Of a DNA stretch of 64,000 bases, positions 53,833 through 62,384 are shown piece by piece. How positions within the stretch are numbered: position 1 is the first letter of the stretch; every line of letters begins with the position of its first letter. Made by a program: the position numbers and the translations under genes. The notes below the pieces were generated by a model that worked only from the letters and a program-made list of their open reading frames with translations, made no database searches and was not told the origin of the DNA. The DNA is taken from positions 1,424,001 through 1,488,000 of the forward strand of contig JAPPUL010000095.1 in assembly GCA_026874595.1 (NCBI GenBank), given 5' to 3'. This stretch comes from Sipunculus nudus (Eukaryota > Annelida > Sipuncula > Golfingiida > Sipunculidae).

Positions 53833-55659
53833 ATGAGGAAGCTCTCAAATGTAGTTAAATACGGAGTAAGCTTAGTATTTTTGCTATTAAGCATATTAAT
53901 GTATCTTATATTGGATAATTATCTAAGTGAAAGGATGAGTAGGATATATGATGAAGGGATGCGGGAGCAGATAATGGGGATAAATGAGTATGTAAAGGGT
54001 CTTGAAGTAGATGTAGAATTAAGCGAAGCTGAACTTAGAAATAAACTTAAGTTATTGCATAGTATAATACCGTATGGTCATATGCTGGTGATGGATAAAA
54101 AGTTGCTATATTATGGGACACGCGATAGGCTTGGAAATATCTTAGAAGAGAGTAAAAAACACGATATAAAAGAGCTTATGTATAAAGAAGACATATTGGG
54201 AGCCCAAGGAGCGGGACATGGTAATATGATAGGTTATGAGAGGTTAGAAGGGGGGGGTATGGAGAGATATATTTATAATACTTTAAAGCTTGACAAATAT
54301 TATATACGCTTAGGTCGCAGCACAAATATATTAGAGGAGATGGAGAAGGAATATTCTAAGGTATTGCAATTATCGTATATATTATTTTTGTTAATGCTAT
54401 TGTTGTGGAATGTTAGTTTTATTAGTTGGCTAAGAAAGTCTTTAAAGCGGCTTAGTTTATTTATAACGCGTGGTTTTTTAAGGGGAGGAGTACGTTATGA
54501 TTATAGTTTGTTTGAGGAGATATATATAATAGAGAAGGCATTACTTGAGATAGGGCATGATATAAAGAAGGTATTTTTGGAGTTAAAGAGGCGAAACCGT
54601 GAGATAGAAGCGGTAGTAGAGAATGTATCGGAGGGGGTATTGATACTAGACGAAGAAGGGAAGGTAATCTTATGTAATCGAGGGATGTACAAGTTACTAA
54701 ATATAGACAAACGATCATATGGGAAAGGGGTAGAAGGGAAATATTATTATGAGATTTTACGAAGCAATAAGCTAGTAAGGTATGTAGATGAATGTCTTTT
54801 TAAGGGTCGCAGTATTAGAGAGGAGGTGCTATCACAAACTCTTGAAGAGAAGATACTGGATGTAAGCACAATTTGTTTATTGAAGCGAGGCGGAGTATTA
54901 ATGCTAGTAAATGACGTAACGGAGGGTTTTAGGAGTCGAGAGCTTAAAAGGGTTTTTGCTCAAGAAGTTACAAAGGCGTTAGTTGAGCCACTAAAGGTAA
55001 TAGAGGGGAATACCAAAAAGCTTTATAAAGATAATTTATTAGAGGGTAAAGATAATTTATTAGAAGAGGCACTAAATAATGTCGAGTTGCTATCGAATTT
55101 CATAAGAGACTTTAATATATTACATAAACTTGATAGCGGAAGGAATTTATTTGAGCATGAAAAAGTTAACGTAGTAGAAATAATTAAAGAAGTACTTGAG
55201 AGTTTAAAGGGTAATGGAGAGGAGAAGGGAGTTAGGGTATATTCTGCGATAGAAGAGGCTGCAATAGAGCTAAAAGGAGATAAGGAGTTACTCTATAGTA
55301 TATTTTACGATGTAATAGATAATGGAATAAAGTACACACAAGAGGGAGAGGTAAGGATAGAGTATAAAGGAGAAGCGAGCAGGGCGATATTTTTAATAAT
55401 AGACACAGGAGTAGGGATAACGGAAGTAGAGAGGGAGAAAGTAGTTGAAAGGTTTTATAAAGGAGGTAGTGGTGTTAAAAGATTTGGGACAGGACTTGGA
55501 TTAAGTATAGTAAAGGAGGGTATGGATTATTATAATAATTTAGTAGATGCAGAAGAGGGTGTAGGAGATGGGTTAATAATCTTAGACAATCTGGAGGCTG
55601 GCAGAGGGACAGAGGTAAGGTTATGTTTTGGAGTTAAAGAAGAGATTGAGGAAGCTTAA
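53833..55659 (+). CDS. PhoR-like sensor kinase lacking the phospho-acceptor histidine
   Basis: A 608-residue membrane protein: helix about 12-28, a periplasmic part, helix about 182-200, a PAS domain (VVENVSEGVLILDEEGKVILCN), then the dimerisation and ATPase domains. The place of the H-box reads VFAQEVTKALVEPLKVI, with K381 where the family has histidine. The ATPase domain is complete: DVIDNGIKYT, DTGVGIT and FGTGLGLSIVKEG. It lies after phoU, where PhoR is expected, but no phoB accompanies it. Either it signals without own phosphorylation or it acts in trans. A G8 run lies in its DNA at about 54250. Confidence 0.85.
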   Translation: MRKLSNVVKYGVSLVFLLLSILMYLILDNYLSERMSRIYDEGMREQIMGINEYVKGLEVDVELSEAELRNKLKLLHSIIPYGHMLVMDKKLLYYGTRDRLGNILEESKKHDIKELMYKEDILGAQGAGHGNMIGYERLEGGGMERYIYNTLKLDKYYIRLGRSTNILEEMEKEYSKVLQLSYILFLLMLLLWNVSFISWLRKSLKRLSLFITRGFLRGGVRYDYSLFEEIYIIEKALLEIGHDIKKVFLELKRRNREIEAVVENVSEGVLILDEEGKVILCNRGMYKLLNIDKRSYGKGVEGKYYYEILRSNKLVRYVDECLFKGRSIREEVLSQTLEEKILDVSTICLLKRGGVLMLVNDVTEGFRSRELKRVFAQEVTKALVEPLKVIEGNTKKLYKDNLLEGKDNLLEEALNNVELLSNFIRDFNILHKLDSGRNLFEHEKVNVVEIIKEVLESLKGNGEEKGVRVYSAIEEAAIELKGDKELLYSIFYDVIDNGIKYTQEGEVRIEYKGEASRAIFLIIDTGVGITEVEREKVVERFYKGGSGVKRFGTGLGLSIVKEGMDYYNNLVDAEEGVGDGLIILDNLEAGRGTEVRLCFGVKEEIEEA

Positions 55660-55705
55660 AGGAGATTGAGGAAGAAAGGTATCTAAAAATATTTATTAAT
55701 AAGCG

Positions 55706-57250
55706 ATGTGGGGAGGTATTGTAAGGGGGTATTGTAAAGAGATGGAAGTGATATTATGGGGTAAAAGAAGGAAAGGGACTAAAGGTATAAATAAGTTATT
55801 GTTGCTTTTGCCCATAGTGCTATTATGCCTATTAGGGTACTTATTATATTATGTACTTTTATCGGATAAAAATATTAATACATATCCTCTAGAAGGGGAG
55901 CTTGAGGCTGATAATTTATTTGAAGCAAGTATAGATTTAGCAAGTCTCATTTTACAATTTAGTCATACAAATCAAACAAGTTATGAAGTATTAAGCCTAC
56001 AAGAGACAAAAGGGTTAGTAAAGGAAGGTGTAAATACATACAAACCGGTAGTAAATCGTCTTTTACAAGATCCTGAGTTGATGGAAGGGGCGGATGGAGA
56101 GGCAGGGGAAAGGAATTTATTAAATACCTTAAAGCTTTACAGTTATTTTCTAAATAGGAATACGTCTAAAACAGATAGAAGTGTAAGGATATTGCTTGAA
56201 AGACCGTTTAAGAAGCGGCTGAATAAAATCATACATAAGAAGCGAGGAGATGTTAAAGGAAGGGATAGAAAATATAAAAAGCGTGTAAGAAATATATATA
56301 AGGGTTTTTTGACGAAACAATCACTTAATACGGGTTATAAATTTGTTAAGCGTGAGAGCAAACTTCTAAAAGAGATAGAGAAAGAATACGCAGTAGATAA
56401 AGAATATCTAGCAGCTATATTGTATGTGGAGACACGTTTTGGGAAGGTAACAGGTAAGAACTTGGTATTCAATGTATATAACACATTATATCATTATGAT
56501 TCTAAGAAGTTAATACGAGAAGGAGGAGTAGTAAGGCGTTTTGAATCTGGGGGTGTAAAGGGTAAAGACAGTTTACTGGGGGAGGCAGGAGAAGCAGGAG
56601 AGGTAAGAGAGGAAGGAAAAGATGTTTTTAGTAAAAAGCTAAATGAGTTAAAAAAGGGTTATGTAAACATATTATTTCCGAATACAAAAAAGTTTTTTAG
56701 TATAAATAAGCAATTTGTAGTAAGCGAAGTTGCTGTAGGAGATGGTGTAGGGGTTGAGGTTTTGCCAAAGGAGTCGTATGATTATTTATCATCGTATATA
56801 TTAAAGAAGCAGGAGTGGGGGTATAAACAGCTTAAGAGTTTATTTTTGATGGGGGAGTTGTATGGAAAAGACATAGAGAATTTAAAAGGTTCGTGGGCGG
56901 GAGCATTTGGGTATCCGCAATTTATACCATCGAGTTACATGTCCTATGGAGTAGATGGTAATAAAGACGGGGAAATAGATTTATTCAAGTTATGGGATGC
57001 ACTAACAAGCATAGCGCATTATCTAAAGGAGCATGGTTTTGCGCAAGGAGATAAGAAGCGGATACGCAAGTCGATATACAGTTATAACTACAGTACAGAA
57101 TATGTTAACACGGTCTATAAATATGCAAATAAGCTAAAGAGCATGCAGAGTGGTAAAAAAAAGAGTAAGTTAAAAAAGAGGCGAAAGAGGCAGAAGAAGG
57201 CGTATAAAAAGGTAAAACGAACTTTAAGGAAAAAGGAAAGGTCGTTATAG
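55706..57250 (+). CDS. MltB-type lytic transglycosylase
   Basis: A 514-residue protein with an N-terminal anchor (LLLLLPIVLLCLLGYLLYYVL). Residues about 210-480 are the transglycosylase: YLAAILYVETRFGK with the catalytic glutamate, and GSWAGAFGYPQFIPSSYM, then DGNKDGEIDLFKLWDALTSIAHYL, which is diagnostic of the MltB family. A charged, variable insert (about 270-330) and a lysine/arginine-rich tail are added. It cuts peptidoglycan glycan strands. The N-terminal 200 residues have no recognised domain. Confidence 0.88.
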   Translation: MWGGIVRGYCKEMEVILWGKRRKGTKGINKLLLLLPIVLLCLLGYLLYYVLLSDKNINTYPLEGELEADNLFEASIDLASLILQFSHTNQTSYEVLSLQETKGLVKEGVNTYKPVVNRLLQDPELMEGADGEAGERNLLNTLKLYSYFLNRNTSKTDRSVRILLERPFKKRLNKIIHKKRGDVKGRDRKYKKRVRNIYKGFLTKQSLNTGYKFVKRESKLLKEIEKEYAVDKEYLAAILYVETRFGKVTGKNLVFNVYNTLYHYDSKKLIREGGVVRRFESGGVKGKDSLLGEAGEAGEVREEGKDVFSKKLNELKKGYVNILFPNTKKFFSINKQFVVSEVAVGDGVGVEVLPKESYDYLSSYILKKQEWGYKQLKSLFLMGELYGKDIENLKGSWAGAFGYPQFIPSSYMSYGVDGNKDGEIDLFKLWDALTSIAHYLKEHGFAQGDKKRIRKSIYSYNYSTEYVNTVYKYANKLKSMQSGKKKSKLKKRRKRQKKAYKKVKRTLRKKERSL

Positions 57251-57374
57251 TGGCAGGTCCTATAAGGGTGTGATAGTGGAGGGGTGTGATAAGGTAAGGA
57301 AGGCGTAAAAAGCCAGGCATGAAATATTGGCAAGACATGAAATATTAGTAAGATAAGAAGAGGAATTATAGGAT

Positions 57375-58418
57375 ATGCAAGAAGAGCGAGAAGGAGAAGA
57401 GAGGGTGGAAAAAGAAGGAGCGGGAAAAGAAGAGATAAGTTATTTAAGTAGCGGGGTATCTAGGGATGCAGATATAAGTTCCGTAAAGGAGATAGAGAAG
57501 AAGTCCCGTGCAACAAATCTTAAAAATGTAGTTGGAGGGATAGGAGGGTTTAGCGGATTATATAAGTTTTATAAATTGGGATATAAAAAGCCTGTATTAG
57601 TTAGCGGAACAGATGGAGTAGGTAGCAAGTTAAAGGTAGCAATATATGAAGGAAAACATGAGACAATAGGCATAGATTTGGTAGCAATGTGCGTAAATGA
57701 CATTTTAACGAGCGGGGCAAAGCCGTTATTTTTTCTTGATTATATAGCAGTAAACAAACTGGATGTGGAGGAAGTGAGTAAAATAATGGATGGGATAGTG
57801 AGAGGTTGTATAGAGAGTGAGATGGCGTTATTAGGTGGGGAGACGGCCCAGATGCCGAGTATGTATAAAGCGAATGAATATGATCTTGCAGGTTTTGCGG
57901 TAGGGGTGGTAGAGAATGATGAGCGTATAGATGGCAAAGATATTGTGTCAGGCGATATAATACTAGGAATAAGGTCAAGCGGTTTTCATAGTAATGGATA
58001 TAGTTTAATACGTAAAATAGTTTTTGAAAGAAGCGGCTATAAACTAAGCGATACATATGATGGTGTAAGGAGTATAGGAGAAGTACTATTAGAGCCGACG
58101 CGAATATACTATAAAGAGCTTTTAAAGCTAAAAGAGAGTAAAATAAGGGTTAAAGGGCTTGCACACATAACGGGAGGCGGTATAAGACATAATGTTGAGC
58201 GTATTATACCTGATAATCTTTGTATAGAACTTAAGCTATGGGATATTCCTGCTGAATTTGTATGGCTACAAAGGCTTGGGGAGCTTAGTATAGATGAGAT
58301 GTATAAAACGTTTAATATGGGCATTGGGATGGCAATGGTAGTCGATTATGCTGAGGTAGATAAGGTGCTAAAGGAATTAGGGGGAGATGATATAATTGAG
58401 GTTGGGCGTGTGCTTTAG
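57375..58418 (+). CDS. purM: Phosphoribosylformylglycinamidine cyclo-ligase
   Basis: A 347-residue AIR synthetase for purine synthesis. SYLSSGVSRDADISS opens the family core after a Glu/Gly-rich N-terminal extension of about 20 residues. VSGTDGVGSKLKVA, GGETAQMPSMY, GIRSSGFHSNGYSLIR and AHITGGGIRHNVERI are conserved. Its stop overlaps the next small gene. Confidence 0.96.
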   Translation: MQEEREGEERVEKEGAGKEEISYLSSGVSRDADISSVKEIEKKSRATNLKNVVGGIGGFSGLYKFYKLGYKKPVLVSGTDGVGSKLKVAIYEGKHETIGIDLVAMCVNDILTSGAKPLFFLDYIAVNKLDVEEVSKIMDGIVRGCIESEMALLGGETAQMPSMYKANEYDLAGFAVGVVENDERIDGKDIVSGDIILGIRSSGFHSNGYSLIRKIVFERSGYKLSDTYDGVRSIGEVLLEPTRIYYKELLKLKESKIRVKGLAHITGGGIRHNVERIIPDNLCIELKLWDIPAEFVWLQRLGELSIDEMYKTFNMGIGMAMVVDYAEVDKVLKELGGDDIIEVGRVL

Positions 58419-58812
58419 ATATAAAGTTTCACTTTTAGTATCAGCTTTATGTATTTATACGCTATTGCTGCCTTCTTTTTTAGATACTAGAAGTAAATTA
58501 AGTTTAACTAAAAATATAGTTGGTTTTTGGGAGCTATCAAGAACCCATGATTTAGCAAGAGATGAGACGCATCGTCCGTCTAAGAAGGTATATTATCATT
58601 TTCATGAAGATAATACACTAACAATAACAGATACGGTAAGTCGAGAGCGGAGTTACTGGGACTGGAAAGTAATAAATAATAGTAAATTAATAATCTGGGC
58701 AGAAGATATATATATAGAAGGGATAGTAACTAATTTCACAAAGACGAGTTTAAGCTATAAGCTAACAAGTTCCAAAGTACCATACATTTGGTTTTTTGAG
58801 AAGCTAGAGTAG
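58408..58812 (+). CDS. Small exported protein, lipocalin-like
   Basis: About 134 residues from GTG 58408, which overlaps the end of purM by 11 bp and has AGG 6 nt before it; TTG 58396 is an alternative. A hydrophobic signal (VSLLVSALCIYTLLLPSFL) leads into a small beta-rich part: NIVGFWELS, VYYHFHEDNTLTITDT, SYWDWKVINNSKLIIWAED. This layout resembles small lipocalin-like domains, but no family is certain. Confidence 0.6.
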   Translation: MCFRYKVSLLVSALCIYTLLLPSFLDTRSKLSLTKNIVGFWELSRTHDLARDETHRPSKKVYYHFHEDNTLTITDTVSRERSYWDWKVINNSKLIIWAEDIYIEGIVTNFTKTSLSYKLTSSKVPYIWFFEKLE

Positions 58813-58843
58813 CAGTTTTGCTAATAGGATAGCAGTTTTGCTA
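58810..58843. terminator. Twin small hairpins between convergent genes
   Basis: TAGCAGTTTTGCTA occurs at 58810-58823 and 58830-58843. Each can form a 5-bp TAGCA/TGCTA stem. They lie just where the plus-strand gene ends and before the end of the minus-strand gene. Termination is possible, though stems are short. Confidence 0.35.
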
Positions 58844-58854
58844 TAAAAATAACT

Positions 58855-59307
58855 TTAACTCTTTTTTCGTTTAATACTCTCTTCTATAGTCTCCCGTACA
58901 GACTTAGGTTTAGCAAACTGAGGTTTAATAAACTCTTTTTCGTAAGTGGTTTTAGTATTATCATAACCCGTATTGTCTTTAGAAGTACTTTTTGTCTCTT
59001 TTTTAAGAGTTTTTTGACTTTGCTTTTTTGGTGGTTGTATAGGTTTTATTGTGTCATTGTGCAGCCAAGTTTTAAGAGATTTAGCGATAGATTTATATAT
59101 TAACTGGATATGAGGATTACTCTTGCATTTTATATATAAAGGCAAAGCTTCCAATAAAGCTTTTTTGTCATAAAGGTAGTAATCAGCAATACGCCGTATT
59201 CCAACATCATAATTAGCTTTAACAAAACATTCTTTGGCTAACTGTATTTCTCCTTTATTAAAATAGGCATTGCCCTTTCGTATAAGTACTACATTCTTTG
59301 TATGCAT
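58855..59307 (-). CDS. Uncharacterised TPR-like protein
   Basis: A 150-residue protein. Residues about 5-80 are helical with a TPR-like pattern (IRKGNAYFNKGEIQLAKECFVKA). The rest is Lys/Thr/Ser-rich and probably disordered, ending in ETIEESIKRKKS. No signal or Shine-Dalgarno is evident. It follows the next gene by 34 bp, so the two may be one unit. Confidence 0.6.
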   Translation of the reverse strand: MHTKNVVLIRKGNAYFNKGEIQLAKECFVKANYDVGIRRIADYYLYDKKALLEALPLYIKCKSNPHIQLIYKSIAKSLKTWLHNDTIKPIQPPKKQSQKTLKKETKSTSKDNTGYDNTKTTYEKEFIKPQFAKPKSVRETIEESIKRKKS

Positions 59308-59341
59308 CTTTGTATCTGTAATATACAGTATAGAAAAAGGA

Positions 59342-59866
59342 TTATAGCCCAGAAAGCGACTTTACTTTCATTAGCACCCTTTTACTTAATACCGTTTCCA
59401 ACTGTTTTATGTCTATGGCTTTTATTAGAACAATAAAATCTTCAACTGACTTTATACCCGGTATCTTATCTTTAGCATCAAAATAAGCTTCTTTTATTAC
59501 GTTAAAATCTTTATCTCTATGCTTGCTCTCTATTTCCCAGTCTTTAATAGTTGCCTGCCAACTATCTATTATAACATAATTACCATATCTTAGTGTAAGA
59601 AACAATAATCTGCCTGAGCGTCTTTCCAGAAGCTCTTTAGTCTTTAAAAGCATTTTTGTAAAGAAGCTTGATTTCTCTTCTTTTTGTAACTTAGTATATA
59701 TTTCGGGATAAGTTCTTCTTATATTTAAAGACAACATACAAAGCTCTTCATTCCCTATATATAATGAGGTTTTCTTAGATAGACGTCGGCTAAATACGCC
59801 ATCTATATATTCTTCTAATATCTCTTTTAAGCGTTTGTCTTTATTTGTTGTACTATTTTTGTTCAT
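59342..59866 (-). CDS. Uncharacterised cytoplasmic protein
   Basis: A 174-residue mostly helical protein with charged segments (KDKRLKEILEEYIDGVFSRR; LLKTKELLERRSGRLLFLTLRYG). No signal, membrane helix or known motif. No clear ribosome-binding site. It lies upstream of the TPR-like gene and 200 bp after the dsr-linked gene, on the same strand. Reality is supported by length and codon pattern only. Confidence 0.55.
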   Translation of the reverse strand: MNKNSTTNKDKRLKEILEEYIDGVFSRRLSKKTSLYIGNEELCMLSLNIRRTYPEIYTKLQKEEKSSFFTKMLLKTKELLERRSGRLLFLTLRYGNYVIIDSWQATIKDWEIESKHRDKDFNVIKEAYFDAKDKIPGIKSVEDFIVLIKAIDIKQLETVLSKRVLMKVKSLSGL

Positions 59867-60065
59867 AGATAAATATAATCTTATAATCTCTTCTAAACTC
59901 TTATAATTACATTTAAAATTGTAATAGTATATTAGATTAAGAAATAGACATCTTTTATAATCTAGTTTAATCTAAACTATTAGTTTCCCTTGTGTAGATC
60001 AATTATATTATGTATATGTTAATATGTCAATCGTCTTGCAGCGCTTAAGCAATTTACAATAAATA

Positions 60066-60425
60066 TTAAACACATTCCTTTTCATATGCTTTTATTAATG
60101 GTTTCCACGTGTTTGTATATTTTTCATAAAACTTTTCTATGTAATACGCTTGATATAAGGCGTCCTCAACATCTTTACGATTTCCTTTTTTGTATGCATT
60201 AAGTGCTCTTTCGCCCCATTGGGCTGCCTCTTGTCCCGCATTGTCAACCTGTTTCCAATAGGAAACGCTTTCTATTTTGTATGAAAATGTGTCTGATAAT
60301 AACTGGCTATCTTCTATAGATGCTACCTTAGTGTTATTAAATCCAAAAGTCATATCCCATCCCGTATGGGCCCAGTTCTTTGATTTTTCTATAGCCTTTT
60401 CAAGCTCACTACTTATATCTTGCAT
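60066..60425 (-). CDS. Uncharacterised protein linked to dsrL
   Basis: A 119-residue acidic, helical protein rich in Trp and Tyr (KNWAHTGWDMTFGFNN; QAYYIEKFYEKYTNTWKPL), ending in a cysteine-valine pair (KECV). It lies 18 bp after dsrL with AAGGAG 5 nt before the ATG, so it is probably cotranscribed with the sulfite reductase genes. It does not resemble the small winged-helix DsrD or the DsrC tail protein. A role with the Dsr system is inferred from position. Confidence 0.65.
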   Translation of the reverse strand: MQDISSELEKAIEKSKNWAHTGWDMTFGFNNTKVASIEDSQLLSDTFSYKIESVSYWKQVDNAGQEAAQWGERALNAYKKGNRKDVEDALYQAYYIEKFYEKYTNTWKPLIKAYEKECV

Positions 60426-60443
60426 ACTAACTCCTTTATATAT

Positions 60444-62207
60444 TTATAGGTCTTCGCCCATACCCATATGGATATATCCACAAGGGCATACTTCAGCGCA
60501 TATATGGCATCCAACGCATTTTTCGTAATTGGTATACATCACCTCGCCCATTGGGTTTTTTTTGAATTTAACTATTGCTTCTTGCGGGCAGTACAACATA
60601 CATTGGTTACACTCAAAACACAAACCGCAACTCATACATCTATCTGATTCTGATACTGTTTCTTGCTCGTTTAATGGCTTTAATAATTCATTATAATTGT
60701 TTACAACGCTTTCTATCTTTTGGTGATTTCTCTTAACTTGTGGACGCTTTTCAAAATAGTACGATGATATTTCCTCATAGGGTATTATGTCATCTCGGGT
60801 TGTTGTAGGCATCGGTTTTGCGCTTATATAACTATCTATTGCCATAGCGGCATGTCTTCCGTGTCCTATTGCTGTGGTTAAGAGAGTTAAGGACAATGTA
60901 TCTCCACCTGTAAATATATCTTCGTGGCCGGGCACTTGATAATATTTGTTTACTGAAAACCATGGTCCGCTATTACCATTTTTTACTGTCTCAAGTCCAT
61001 TTAGGTCAAGTGCTTGGCCTATGGACGATATTAGCATATCTGTTTTTAATACTCGATTGGTTCCGGCTTTCTCTTTGTATCTGAAGAATGGTATTTTTGA
61101 GTTCCATCCTTCTTCTCCTTTTTCTTTAGGTACCATATCCACCACCGCAACTCCTACTACTTTTCCGTTTTCTACGACTATTTCTTTGGTTCCTGTTGAG
61201 TAAATGAACTGTGCTCCTTCCGATTGTGCTTCGTCAAATTCAAATGGGCTACATGACATGGCCTCTCGTGGTACTCCGGATAATAAGCTCACCTTCTTGC
61301 TGCCAAGTCTAAGTGCAAGGCGCAGCACATCCATAGCAACATCTCCATCTCCCACTACCAATACGTTATCTCCTACCTCAACGCTATTTCTATCAAGTTC
61401 AAAGGACTTTAAAAAGTTTATTGCATTAGTGTATCCTTTGGCACCATCTCCTCCAGGCACTGGTAGCAAACGACCATTTTGAGCTCCTATTCCCAAAAAC
61501 ACTGCATCATATTCGGCTCGTAGCTCTTCAAGGCTTATATCTTTGCCTATGGTTACATTTGTTTTATGGCCTATTCCTAAGTCCAATATTCTTTGGATTT
61601 CTGCATGCAATACATCTCGTGGCACACGATATTCTAGTATAGTCCATTGCATCATCCCCCCCAGTTTGCTGTGCGACTCGTAAATCATGACATCATGTCC
61701 CATTAGCTTTAATTGATAAGCGCATGATAAGCCCGCAGGGCCAGAGCCGACTACTGCCACTTTCTTACCCGTTGGGGATAGATTGGAAGCTTTTAATTTA
61801 AAATTATTCTTTATAGCATAATCGCCTATTGAGTGTTCTACAGCGTTTATACCTATCGTTTCATCTAAGTCTTTGCGGTTACAAGAAGATTCACAAGGGG
61901 CAGGGCATACTCGTCCCATTATGCTTGGGAATGGGTTCACTTCTGTTATTCTGTGGAATGCGGCCTCCCATTTGTCGTCATAGCCTTCTACTTTTTCTAT
62001 TCCTCTTAGAATATTATGATACCCTCTTATATCCTCTCCGGCAGGGCATCCTCCTGTACACGGTGGCACTTTCCTTACGTATGTTGGACATTTATGGCTC
62101 TGATCACCAAATGCTACCACGCGTTCAAGTCCCGATTCCATTCCATACTCTGGGAATTTATAATCTAATGCGAAATCTAATATTGGATTCGAATCTGTTT
62201 TCTTCAT
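60444..62207 (-). CDS. dsrL: DsrL-like iron-sulfur flavoprotein (NAD(P)H oxidoreductase)
   Basis: A 587-residue protein related to the glutamate synthase beta subunit. Cysteines in KVPPCTGGCPAGEDI and VCPAPCESSCNR hold the N-terminal clusters. VVGSGPAGLSCAYQL near residue 150 is the FAD site, and VVGDGDVAMDVLRLAL the second nucleotide site. The C-terminus adds a two-cluster ferredoxin module (CMSCGLCFECNQCMLYCP; CVGCHICAEVCPCGY), as in DsrL. DsrL exchanges electrons between NAD(P)H and DsrAB. AAGGAGA precedes the ATG. It follows dsrB after a hairpin-bearing spacer. Confidence 0.85.
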   Translation of the reverse strand: MKKTDSNPILDFALDYKFPEYGMESGLERVVAFGDQSHKCPTYVRKVPPCTGGCPAGEDIRGYHNILRGIEKVEGYDDKWEAAFHRITEVNPFPSIMGRVCPAPCESSCNRKDLDETIGINAVEHSIGDYAIKNNFKLKASNLSPTGKKVAVVGSGPAGLSCAYQLKLMGHDVMIYESHSKLGGMMQWTILEYRVPRDVLHAEIQRILDLGIGHKTNVTIGKDISLEELRAEYDAVFLGIGAQNGRLLPVPGGDGAKGYTNAINFLKSFELDRNSVEVGDNVLVVGDGDVAMDVLRLALRLGSKKVSLLSGVPREAMSCSPFEFDEAQSEGAQFIYSTGTKEIVVENGKVVGVAVVDMVPKEKGEEGWNSKIPFFRYKEKAGTNRVLKTDMLISSIGQALDLNGLETVKNGNSGPWFSVNKYYQVPGHEDIFTGGDTLSLTLLTTAIGHGRHAAMAIDSYISAKPMPTTTRDDIIPYEEISSYYFEKRPQVKRNHQKIESVVNNYNELLKPLNEQETVSESDRCMSCGLCFECNQCMLYCPQEAIVKFKKNPMGEVMYTNYEKCVGCHICAEVCPCGYIHMGMGEDL

Positions 62208-62329
62208 GTTTTTTAAATCTCCTTTATCTTAAACCCTCACTTTGCTTTAATCTGGCTATCTCAAAGGATTTATATCCCATCTCCTCTCACATCCTCTGCC
62301 CTTCTCTCACAGCTTTTATAAGACGTATT

Positions 62330-62371
62330 TTCACTATATTATAAATGGATTAGCACATATAATATAGTGAA
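62330..62371 (-). promoter_or_regulatory. Strong hairpin in the dsrB-dsrL spacer
   Basis: Perfect 14-bp inverted repeat: TTCACTATATTATA (62330-62343) and TATAATATAGTGAA (62358-62371), loop 14 nt. It begins 13 nt after the dsrB stop on the minus strand. No T run follows, so RNA 3'-end protection or processing, or a protein site, is as likely as termination. Confidence 0.7.
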
Positions 62372-62384
62372 TGCTTATAATTGC

